Of a stretch of DNA of 62,476 nucleotides, positions 53,186 through 61,235 are shown piece after piece. The notes beneath the pieces were generated by a model, which had not been told where the DNA came from, made no database searches, and was given only the letters and a program-made list of their open reading frames with translations. The position numbers and the translations under genes are program-made. This stretch comes from Phycisphaerae bacterium (lineage in GTDB: Bacteria > Planctomycetota > Phycisphaerae > UBA1845): positions 1-62,476 of the forward strand of contig BQJS01000004.1 of the NCBI GenBank assembly GCA_021604825.1, written 5' to 3'. Positions within the stretch are counted from its first letter, which is position 1, and every line of letters begins with the position of its first letter.

Positions 53186-54391
53186 TCACACCCCCTCGAA
53201 AACCGTCGCAAGTCCCTGCCCGACTCCGACGCACAGCGACGCAATACCACGCTCCACGCCGCGCCGCTTCATCTCGTGAACCAGCGTCGTCGCAATACGC
53301 GCACCGCTGCAACCAAGGGGATGCCCAACCGCAATCGCGCCGCCCTTGACGTTCAGTTTGTCGTCATCGATTCCAAGTTCGCGCTGACACGCAACCGACT
53401 GCGCCGCAAAGGCCTCATTGATCTCAACAAGCCCCATGTCGTCGAGGACCAGCCCCGCCCGATCCAATGCCTTGCGAATCGCTGGGATCGGCCCAAGCCC
53501 CATGTACGCCGGATCAACGCCAGCCGACGCACTGCAACCAACGAACGCAATTGGTTTCAAGCCAAGCGATGCTGCCTTCGATTCCTCGATGAGCAGAAGG
53601 GCGGCTGCGCCATCATTCACACCGGATGAGTTACCAGCGGTCACAGTTCCCTTGTCATCCTTCGCAAACACGGGGCGAAGTTTCGACAGCTGCTCCATCG
53701 TGACGCCGGGGCGAGGATGCTCATCAGTATCGACAATTAGCGCCGGCCCTTTTCGTTGAGGGACTTCAACCGGAACGATCTCATCTTTGAACGCACCTTG
53801 CTCGTGCGCCTTTGCCCACTTTTGTTGGCTCGAAAGCGCAAAGCGATCCTGAGCTTCCCGATCAATGCCATACTTCCGCGCGACGTTCTCGGCAGTCTCG
53901 CCCATGCCATAGGGATGGTACATCTCAGCCAACTTTGGATTCACGAACCGCCAGCCGATCGATGTGTCGTAGATTTCCTGCGATCGACCATATGCGGTGT
54001 CGGCTTTGCTGAGGACGTACGGCGCACGGCTCATCGACTCGACACCGCCCGCGACAAACACATCGCCGTGATTCGCCTCGATCAATCGAGCCGCCATGTT
54101 GACCGCCTCCAGCCCCGAAGCGCACAGTCGATTTACCGTCGAACCCGGGATCGTCTCAGGCAGCCCAGCCAACAAGGCAGCCATCCGCGCTACGTTGCGG
54201 TTGTCTTCACCGGCTTGGTTGGCAGCTCCGAAGTAGACGTCGTCGATCAGCGACGCGTCGATACCCGCCTGCTCGACCACCGCCCGAATGGTGATTGCGG
54301 CAAGATCGTCCGGGCGAATCGATGCGAGCTTCCCGCCATAGCGCCCAATAGGTGTGCGAATAGCAGCGATAACGGCAGCGCGACGTGTCAT
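53186..54391 (-). CDS. Acetyl-CoA acyltransferase (PcaF-like thiolase)
   Basis: A 401-residue thiolase from ATG 54391 (longer frame to 54454 unlikely). It cleaves a 3-ketoacyl-CoA to acetyl-CoA and a shortened acyl-CoA. Motifs are [18 protein letters not shown] with the nucleophile Cys, the beta-ketoadipyl-type phrase [42 protein letters not shown], and [16 protein letters not shown] with the His and second Cys. The [15 protein letters not shown] wording is typical of beta-ketoadipyl-CoA thiolase. It is convergent with the CoA-transferase operon, so it has its own promoter but logically completes the route. Confidence 0.93.
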   Translation of the reverse strand: MTRRAAVIAAIRTPIGRYGGKLASIRPDDLAAITIRAVVEQAGIDASLIDDVYFGAANQAGEDNRNVARMAALLAGLPETIPGSTVNRLCASGLEAVNMAARLIEANHGDVFVAGGVESMSRAPYVLSKADTAYGRSQEIYDTSIGWRFVNPKLAEMYHPYGMGETAENVARKYGIDREAQDRFALSSQQKWAKAHEQGAFKDEIVPVEVPQRKGPALIVDTDEHPRPGVTMEQLSKLRPVFAKDDKGTVTAGNSSGVNDGAAALLLIEESKAASLGLKPIAFVGCSASAGVDPAYMGLGPIPAIRKALDRAGLVLDDMGLVEINEAFAAQSVACQRELGIDDDKLNVKGGAIAVGHPLGCSGARIATTLVHEMKRRGVERGIASLCVGVGQGLATVFEGV

Positions 54392-54490
54392 AAGAAAACC
54401 CCGGCACGCTTTCGCTGCCAGCCTCGTCTTGCGGTCCGCCTGAACGGCTATCATGTATCAAGCTGTTCGATGCGTACCAGAAAAAAATCA

Positions 54491-54772
54491 ATGAATCGGC
54501 GCGACCGGATTCGAATCAGTGACATCGGAGGAATGAGCGTATTGCCCTGGAATCCGAGAGTCACTCTCAATTCATCGCTTGCAACAGCCTCACAATTTAC
54601 GATCACGGGTATGCAAGAACATATACACCAAGGGGTCCGCCTCTTGCAACTCGCATCGTATAAATTTGACGCAATATGGGACAAGCAGCTTACTTTGGAG
54701 CGTTACAAGTCTGTCATGATGACTGCGCCTTCGAGTGATGGCACGCGAGCAAATCCCTTGAAGAGAGACTAG
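54491..54772 (+). CDS. Possible 93-residue hypothetical protein
   Basis: An open frame from ATG 54491 with reasonable composition (RIRISDIGGMSVLPWNPRVTL, then HIHQGVRLLQLASYKFDAI). The ribosome site is weak and no family is recognised. It is divergent from the thiolase gene and may be the relic of a longer gene. Confidence 0.35.
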   Translation: MNRRDRIRISDIGGMSVLPWNPRVTLNSSLATASQFTITGMQEHIHQGVRLLQLASYKFDAIWDKQLTLERYKSVMMTAPSSDGTRANPLKRD

Positions 54773-55180
54773 CTGAAAAGACGCCAAGAAGAAGCACAGT
54801 TCCAAGGGTCTAGGAAAGTCAATGATGCGCAGAACAAGGGAGGCCAACAGAGAACGTTGGCCGCCTTGGAATTGAACAAAGAGGGAGCGACCCGGCCTCC
54901 CGGTTCCCACAACTCCCTGACCAGAACAGAGTTACAGCCACAACTTGTTTTATTGTTTAAGGTTCTGTTTCGACGCCTTTGGTCAGGAACGATCAAGAAT
55001 TCTTGCGAATCGTCACGAAGTTTGGAACACTGTGCCACAGCACAATCCGTCTGCGGGCACCTCCAACATTTATGGGAGATTGCGAAATGAACCCATCCGC
55101 AATCAACCTACTCATGGTCGCATCGAGATTCGGTTCACTCAAGCCCAGGCTTCTTATGCACCGACTTCTCACTCACAAAC
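54773..55180. other. Gene-poor region with hairpins
   Basis: No supported gene in these 408 bases. A seven-base-pair hairpin, GGCCAAC 54842-54848 with GTTGGCC 54856-54862, and a GGGAG-CTCCC pairing near 54885-54905 are visible. It could be the decayed downstream part of an element or gene, but I find no transposase motif. Confidence 0.4.
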
Positions 55181-58100
55181 TTACTGTGGGCCACTGAGTT
55201 CCAGGCTCGCCGCGACCTCGGCGTAGTCAGCCAAATCGATCAGACCGTCCAGCCCGACCAGGTTTCCATCACTGCAAACTGGAACAATGTCGGCGTCCGC
55301 GCCGAAACATGCTGCGAATACCTGGAAATCGATCAGGTCGACATCAAAGTCGCCATCGAAATCACCGTCACCATGAGGTTGACACGTGTCTCCGGTTTCC
55401 GCACACCACGTCCCGGTACCACATGGTGAACCTGGGCTCACGTTGCAGCCCGTCAACGCATCGCACGTTTCGACACCGTCGCAGAACAGACTGTTATCGC
55501 AATGGGCATCATTGGCAATGTTGTCGCAATCATCATTCCCTTCGTTGCACGAATCGTCAGTGCAACCAATGCCATCATCGCAATCAACCGGCGTTCCAGC
55601 CTGGCAATCGAGCAAAACATCGCATGTCTCAACGCCGTCGCAGAACTGGGTGTTGTCGCAGTTTGCGTCATTGACAATGTTGTCACAAGAATCTGCACCC
55701 TCGTTGCAAGTGTCATCGGTACAGCCTACTCCGTCGTCACAATCAACCGGTGTGCCTACGACACAAGCACCCGCGTCGCACGTTTCATCGCCGTTGCAAA
55801 ACGCGCCGTCATCGCAGTCACCGTCACCGAGACAATCCACACACACATCTCCGCCCTCGTCACACGATTGGCCAGGGCAGGGGTCTACACCGGATTGGCA
55901 ATCAAGGATCGCATCGCAAGTTTCAGCTCCATCACAAAACTGACCGTTAACGCAATTTGCATCGTTGACAATGTTGTCGCAAGCATCAGTCCCTTCATTG
56001 CACGTATCGTCCGTGCAACCGACGCCGTCGTCGCAGTCAATCGAATTTCCCGCCTGACAATCTAGCAACGCATCACACGTTTCGACACCGTCGCAGAAGA
56101 GTCCGTTGTCGCAATTGCCGTCGTTGGCCAAGTTGTCACACGAATCGGATCCTTCATTACAGGAGTCATCCGTACACCCGACACCGTCGTCACAATCGAC
56201 GGGAGTACCAGATTGGCAATCGAGCGACGCATCGCATGTCTCGGCACCATCACAGAACAAACCGTTGTCGCAGTTGATATCGTTGGTGACATGGTCACAG
56301 GAATCGGCCCCTTCATTGCAGGCATCATCCGTACAGCCGACACCGTCATCACAATTGACGGGAGTACCAGCTTGGCAGTCGAGCAACGCATCGCAAGTTT
56401 CGGCGCCATCACAGAACAAATCGTTGTCGCAATTGGAGTCGTTTGTGACGTTGTCACATGTTTCTGTACCCTCGTTGCATGAGTCGTCCGTGCAACTTAC
56501 GCCGTCATCACAATCAACGGAAGTGCCAGCCTGGCAGTCGAGCAACGCATCGCATGTTTCGACGCCGTCGCAGTATAGACTGTTGTCGCAATTAGCGTCA
56601 TTGACAACGTTGTCACAAAAATCCGTTCCTTCATTGCAAGAGTCATCGGTGCAGCCAATGCCGTCATCGCAGTCGATTGGTGTACCGGCAACACAAGCGC
56701 CGGCGAAACACGTTTCGGCTCCATTGCAAAACACGCCGTCATCGCAGTCACCGTCACCAAGACAGTCCACGCATACATCGCCGACTTCATCACACAACTG
56801 GCCTGAGCACGGGTCTGATCCGCCCTGGCAATCCTGGACCGCATCACACGTTTCGGCGCCATCGCAGAATTGTCCATTGTCACAATTGCCGTCGTTGGCG
56901 ATGTTATCGCACGAATCAGAACCTTCGTTGCACGAGTCGTCAGTACAGCCGACGCCGTCATCGCAATCGACCGGTGTCCCCGCCTGACAATCAAGCAGCG
57001 CGTCGCACGTTTCGGCACCGTCGCAATACAAACCGTCATCACAATTGCCATCGTTGACGATGTTGTCACACGAATCGGTCCCTTCGTTGCAGGAATCATT
57101 TGTGCAGCCGACACTGTCGTCGCAATTCACTGCCGTCCCGCTCACGCAAATACCGAATGCGTCGCAGGTCTCATCACCATCGCAAAACTGGCCATTGTCA
57201 CACGCCGGATCAGATGTGCATTGGCACGCACTGCAAGGACCGCCACAGTCGATGCGATCTTCGCCTTGATTTTGAATGCCGTCGCTGCACGTGGCGCTGG
57301 CAGAGCAAGTGAACGCAGACACCTGAAACGCATCGAGGCCACTTTCATTGATACTTGCCGTTCCGGTATCGTTGGCGGTGAATCGCAGGACCATGTTCGC
57401 TGTCAGCGACACGCCGGCAGCACTCAGGTCTCCCTGCGTTATCGTGTGTGGTCGCCATGTGGTCCCACCATGGGTGTCGTGGCGCGCAATCTCCGCCCAG
57501 CTTCCACTGCCGCCGTTGTTGTTGATCTCAACCAAAAGCATGTCCACGCCATCAGCAACTGTCAGGTAAAGGTAATAGTCGTAACTGATCGTGACTTCGC
57601 CGCCCGACATATCAATGACCGGTGACGTTAGCCGCACCGAACCACCGTCAATATCTGTATTGCCGATCGAATTCATGGTCAGATAGCTTTGACCACTGCC
57701 ATCCGAGTCGGAAATCGGATCGTAATCCCATCCCGGATCATTCACTGGTACACCCCGTTCCCAATCGCCGGTTGATGCGCCAAGGTTTGTAGCCGTCCAT
57801 CCTTGATCAGTCTCGAAATCATCGGCAAACACGACCGTGTCTGATCCGACACTCGCGCTTTGGACGGTTGCGGGAGCGCCCGATGGGCTTAGAACAACAC
57901 CAGACATTGACCCCTCAGCACTGAAGTAGAACTCCGGCGTATCACCGCACGATGCGGCTGGTAACACGCCCTGGTACGAGTCACCGGAGATATACGACAG
58001 TGCTACAGACGAGTACGCCCCTCCGCTATATCGATAGAACAACGTTGGGCTGGCAGGCACGATCGTTTCACCGAATGCTGCGATATCGACGTCGATCACT

Positions 58101-60181
58101 TCGGGAGAACCGGGCGACATCGTTGTTGGTAGACCGCCAGGGAATGCAATACTCACGCCGTTTGAAAGGGTTCCGTCTCCCACGAGAGAGAAACTTTGCG
58201 GTCCTTGCGGAACGTCAAATCCAAATACTTCGATTGTCCAAGTGCCTGCCTCAGGACTGTTGACCAGAACCTGTTCAATGTTGTTGAGATGGTCCTCTTG
58301 CGACTGGACCGCCGCGTTTGACGGATTGCCAGGATTGAGTGTCCATGGGTAGTGCCGAACAGCACTGGGGCTCGTAACGACCAGGTCCAAGTCATTGACC
58401 AGTGCAGGATTGACGTTGGGCGTTCCCGCAACATCATCCCAAGTTAGTGTCACCTTGAACTCTGGATCGCCTCCTGTTACATCAACTTGGCGAGTAAACG
58501 ACGCCCCTTGCGACACGTTGTTTTCGAGAAACGCAGCACTTCTCATCAAGTCAATGGCCTGCTGGACCCGTACCGACCCATACCCGAATTGATAATCCGG
58601 TCCGACATTTCCATTGTCCACCGCCGAGTGTGCGAGTAGCCCCTTGAGCGTCGAATTGCGAAACATCGGTTGGGCTGGGAACTGAACGGTGTAATCCTCC
58701 ATCATGAGAGCAGCAAGACCCGTCACGGTCGGCGCGGCCATACTCGTTCCGCAGATCGTGCCATAGTCGGAGTCGCCCGTATCCCACGTCGAAGTCACTC
58801 CACCGTCGCCGTTGCTTTGGCAACCTGGCGCAGAAATGTCGGGCTTGATGCGACCGTCATCGACAGGCCCCCAACTGCTGAAAGAGGTGATCGAGTCGTT
58901 GTTGGAGTTCAGCGCACCCACTGTAATGTGGTTCTTCGCGCCCGCCGGCGGTGCGGTTGACGCATAACCGGTGCCGCAATTCGGCGACCCGCGTTCGTTT
59001 CCATTCGCCCAAATGATTCGGAACGGGCTCCCGAGGCTGCCGCCTACAATGTTGTCGATCAATGCTGACGTCACGCCGTAGTCGCCAGTGATGGCGCAAT
59101 CAAATCCGTTCTGCGACACATTCGTTCCGATTGAGTTATTCGAAAGATCCGCGCCGTGAACGTTGATCGCTTCCGTGTAGTCCGACTCGATGTCGCCCGG
59201 GTTGCTGTACAGAAAAGTGCCCGATCCATCGTATTCAAACCCATACGACAGGAGTGTTGTGCCCGGCGCCATACCCGTGTACGTGCCGCCGCTTGCGGTG
59301 CCGTCTCCACCGATGGTTCCAGCGACATGCGTGGGGTGGTAATGCAGGCCCGATCCGTCATGTACGGTTAGGCGTCCCGAAAAGTCTTGGTGTGTCGATC
59401 GAGCTGTTCCGCCGTCATACACGAGTACCGTCACTCCCGAACCGTCAAGACTGTACGGAGCAGCCTGCGCGATACTCGCCTCTGTAATCAGCCGATTGCT
59501 GTCGTTGTTCATTGTGAACGGTGGCAACGCTGGCTCGATGAACATCACGCCGTCCTCTGCCGCCAACACAGGTACCGACGCCAAAGGAAGTTCGATCACG
59601 AGCGCATTGACGGATTCCAGGCGATCGCGCACGACCACGCCCTGCCGGTTACAAATCATGCGAGACGCATCGTCATCGACATCTTTATGGAACACGACAT
59701 ACGCGCCGATCCATTTGTCTTCCGCAGCACTCCGTCCGTCAGGTGCAGGCACAATCGCCCACTCGGGTGACTTGCCCTCTGCAAATATTGGATGGAGCTT
59801 CCATGCAAGTTGGATCGGCTGGGCATCAATCAGAGAATCGATTGCAGCCAGCGATACCTTGTCGTCTCCACCTGCACTCGTCACTGCAAAATACGCATCA
59901 GAACCCAAGTAACCTTGCAGTGTCACGCCCGCATCCAAAAGGTCGGCGCGCTGTTTGGGTGTTATTGGCTGATCGAATTGAACAACCTGACGGACTGGCG
60001 CGCCACGCAAACCATCGCTCGCCAACCTGTCGATCACCGCTGCCTTGTCCAGCCCAGACTTCGGTGCAACGCCTGACCTCCACTCGACCTGCGCCTGTGC
60101 AGTCGATACGCAAAAGAGGCAAACAGTTGCAGCGCCGAACGCGCATAGAAATTCGTAACCCCGTCCTAAATACTTAGGCAT
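55181..60181 (-). CDS. Large secreted subtilase with Cys-rich repeats and dockerin-like C-terminus
   Basis: About 1,666 residues from ATG 60181 (AAGGAA seven bases upstream). A signal peptide ends near STAQA. A propeptide-like region leads to the S8 protease domain with Asp in VTVLVYDGGTA, His in HPTHVAGTIGG and Ser in CGTSMAAPTVTG, all present. Then beta-sandwich domains follow, including a CUB-like or MAM-like jelly roll (FADDFETDQGWTA to LDAFQVSAF). Next is a Cys/Asp-rich region of nine repeats of about 53 residues like MopE-type calcium or copper-binding repeats, then a dockerin-like end: GDFDGDFDVDLIDFQVFAACF and DGLIDLADYAEVAASL, two EF-hand loops. It is probably an exported, surface-attached protease; the dockerin could bind cohesin-like domains such as that at the left edge. 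Confidence 0.9.
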   Translation of the reverse strand: MPKYLGRGYEFLCAFGAATVCLFCVSTAQAQVEWRSGVAPKSGLDKAAVIDRLASDGLRGAPVRQVVQFDQPITPKQRADLLDAGVTLQGYLGSDAYFAVTSAGGDDKVSLAAIDSLIDAQPIQLAWKLHPIFAEGKSPEWAIVPAPDGRSAAEDKWIGAYVVFHKDVDDDASRMICNRQGVVVRDRLESVNALVIELPLASVPVLAAEDGVMFIEPALPPFTMNNDSNRLITEASIAQAAPYSLDGSGVTVLVYDGGTARSTHQDFSGRLTVHDGSGLHYHPTHVAGTIGGDGTASGGTYTGMAPGTTLLSYGFEYDGSGTFLYSNPGDIESDYTEAINVHGADLSNNSIGTNVSQNGFDCAITGDYGVTSALIDNIVGGSLGSPFRIIWANGNERGSPNCGTGYASTAPPAGAKNHITVGALNSNNDSITSFSSWGPVDDGRIKPDISAPGCQSNGDGGVTSTWDTGDSDYGTICGTSMAAPTVTGLAALMMEDYTVQFPAQPMFRNSTLKGLLAHSAVDNGNVGPDYQFGYGSVRVQQAIDLMRSAAFLENNVSQGASFTRQVDVTGGDPEFKVTLTWDDVAGTPNVNPALVNDLDLVVTSPSAVRHYPWTLNPGNPSNAAVQSQEDHLNNIEQVLVNSPEAGTWTIEVFGFDVPQGPQSFSLVGDGTLSNGVSIAFPGGLPTTMSPGSPEVIDVDIAAFGETIVPASPTLFYRYSGGAYSSVALSYISGDSYQGVLPAASCGDTPEFYFSAEGSMSGVVLSPSGAPATVQSASVGSDTVVFADDFETDQGWTATNLGASTGDWERGVPVNDPGWDYDPISDSDGSGQSYLTMNSIGNTDIDGGSVRLTSPVIDMSGGEVTISYDYYLYLTVADGVDMLLVEINNNGGSGSWAEIARHDTHGGTTWRPHTITQGDLSAAGVSLTANMVLRFTANDTGTASINESGLDAFQVSAFTCSASATCSDGIQNQGEDRIDCGGPCSACQCTSDPACDNGQFCDGDETCDAFGICVSGTAVNCDDSVGCTNDSCNEGTDSCDNIVNDGNCDDGLYCDGAETCDALLDCQAGTPVDCDDGVGCTDDSCNEGSDSCDNIANDGNCDNGQFCDGAETCDAVQDCQGGSDPCSGQLCDEVGDVCVDCLGDGDCDDGVFCNGAETCFAGACVAGTPIDCDDGIGCTDDSCNEGTDFCDNVVNDANCDNSLYCDGVETCDALLDCQAGTSVDCDDGVSCTDDSCNEGTETCDNVTNDSNCDNDLFCDGAETCDALLDCQAGTPVNCDDGVGCTDDACNEGADSCDHVTNDINCDNGLFCDGAETCDASLDCQSGTPVDCDDGVGCTDDSCNEGSDSCDNLANDGNCDNGLFCDGVETCDALLDCQAGNSIDCDDGVGCTDDTCNEGTDACDNIVNDANCVNGQFCDGAETCDAILDCQSGVDPCPGQSCDEGGDVCVDCLGDGDCDDGAFCNGDETCDAGACVVGTPVDCDDGVGCTDDTCNEGADSCDNIVNDANCDNTQFCDGVETCDVLLDCQAGTPVDCDDGIGCTDDSCNEGNDDCDNIANDAHCDNSLFCDGVETCDALTGCNVSPGSPCGTGTWCAETGDTCQPHGDGDFDGDFDVDLIDFQVFAACFGADADIVPVCSDGNLVGLDGLIDLADYAEVAASLELSGPQ
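55430..57129 (-). repeat. Nine tandem Cys/Asp-rich coding repeats
   Basis: Nine units of about 159 bases encode DCDDGVGCTDDSCNEG...CDGAETCDALLDCQAG. Units 2 and 7 (counted from the N-terminus) carry the same extra block of about 44 residues (GGDVCVDCLGDGDCDDG...), which shows that a multi-unit segment was duplicated. Near-identity at the DNA level marks recent or ongoing expansion. Confidence 0.88.
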
Positions 60182-60403
60182 TTTCGATTCCTTGAGTAAC
60201 CACACACACAAGTTGAATTGCGATCTAACGCGCCCCAAGGGCGTGAGCGGGAGGCGAAAAAACGCAAGAACAACAACGACTTGGAGACGCTGTTCAACAT
60301 CTTAAAGGAAACATGCGCTGAACCCCAACAACCGTTTGAATCGAACGAATTTTATTGCGGACGTAGGCTCTGCAACTGAACGCGCAATCATCACATTGAT
60401 GAC

Positions 60404-60765
60404 TCAACCGCGATTCCTGCTTCCACTTCTAATCGATTGTGTTTCCGAGTTGTTGCGGCGCAAACACTCTGGCGTGTGGTTTATTGACTGGCGAAACTCT
60501 TCACGTAGATTCAAGACGCATATTGAGTCCAACGCGCTGCCCATCTGGTGCGTGAGTTCCCTGGCGATTCTGTGTTCATAAAGCATCACACCGATCGGGC
60601 CATTGTCTTTCGGAATGCCGCGCGATTCGAGTTCAGGGAAGAGTAAATCCTCCTCTTTGGCATGGTGGCAGGCATCCGCGAAGAGACGAAAGAACTCAAC
60701 GCATTTACTTAATGCCTCGAACTCAAATCCTTGACCGCTCTTCAATGGGTGAAGAAACATCGCGT
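60404..60765 (-). pseudogene. Truncated hemerythrin-like gene
   Basis: The frame encodes the middle of a hemerythrin HHE domain: ALSKCVEFFRLFADACHHAKEEDLLFPELESRGIPKDNGPIGVMLYEHRIARELTHQM, with His and Glu metal ligands in HHAKEE and YEHRIAR. The N-terminal helix is missing; upstream the frame runs into sequence antisense to the IS3 fragment. After about SALDSI the C-terminus loses the expected HIxKED part. Both ends are therefore broken, and it is unlikely to be functional. Confidence 0.75.
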
Positions 60766-60921
60766 CAAGTAAAAGAAGGCTCGCGCAAGCATTACAATGA
60801 AATACGTCCCCATGGTTCGTTGGGGAGCCTAGCCCCCAGCGAAATCGCCAATGCACGCCAGAATACCACGACCGAAGAGCATCTCGATTTTCTCGTTACG
60901 ATTGGTACAGAAATGGGGTAA
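60766..60921 (+). pseudogene. Fragment of an IS3-family transposase
   Basis: The reading KHYNEIRPHGSLGSLAPSEIA matches the C-terminal end of the IS3-family DDE transposase (OrfB), where YNExRPHSSLGYLTPAEF-type wording is conserved. Only about 50 residues remain up to the TAA at 60921; the catalytic DDE part is absent. It abuts the broken hemerythrin gene, whose 5' end it probably replaced. No terminal inverted repeats were found. Confidence 0.78.
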
Positions 60922-61091
60922 GCGCCAAAGAACTTTTGGTCTAACATGAGCACCGGTATCAACATCAGGGGAAGGTCAGACCATCAATTCTTGCACATCA
61001 ATTCTGCTGAGCTGTATGCTGAACAAGGATTGGGTGCATTGGCCAGTCAATCGGTGGCATCGCAGACAACGATGCGAATGCGTCGAACTAT

Positions 61092-61129
61092 AAAGGTTCC
61101 GTGAATCACGAAAGGTCCCGTGAATCACG
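61092..61129. repeat. 19-base tandem duplication
   Basis: AAAGGTTCCGTGAATCACG (61092-61110) is followed directly by the same sequence with one change (61111-61129). The second copy covers the stop of the dockerin remnant. Confidence 0.85.
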
Positions 61130-61235
61130 CTTGAAAAGCTGCAAAGTCAAGCAAGTCAGCGTCGCCATCTTTTTCTGTGTCCGTGATCGCGCAAGGGAGC
61201 GCAATATCTGAAACACTGTCGGCGTCCGCGTTCAT
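61125..61235 (-). pseudogene. Orphan dockerin-like tail
   Basis: A 36-residue frame ends in TDTEKDGDADLLDFAAFQA, closely resembling the Asp-rich dockerin-like end of planctomycete secreted proteins (compare the GDFDVDLIDFQVFAACF of the subtilase). It is cut off after FQA by a TGA within the tandem duplication. Its ATG overlaps the stop of the serine hydrolase as ATGA, probably by chance. Most likely the remnant of a larger lost gene. Confidence 0.6.

Noticed and set aside
54773..55197. Short plus-strand frames upstream of the subtilase stop
   Set aside because: Several overlapping frames of similar length with no ribosome site, family or consistent composition.
55386..56987. Long plus-strand open frames rich in Ser, Pro and Gln
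   Set aside because: They are antisense to the nine Cys-rich repeats of the subtilase; the repeated Cys/Asp codons leave other frames open by composition, and there are no ribosome sites.
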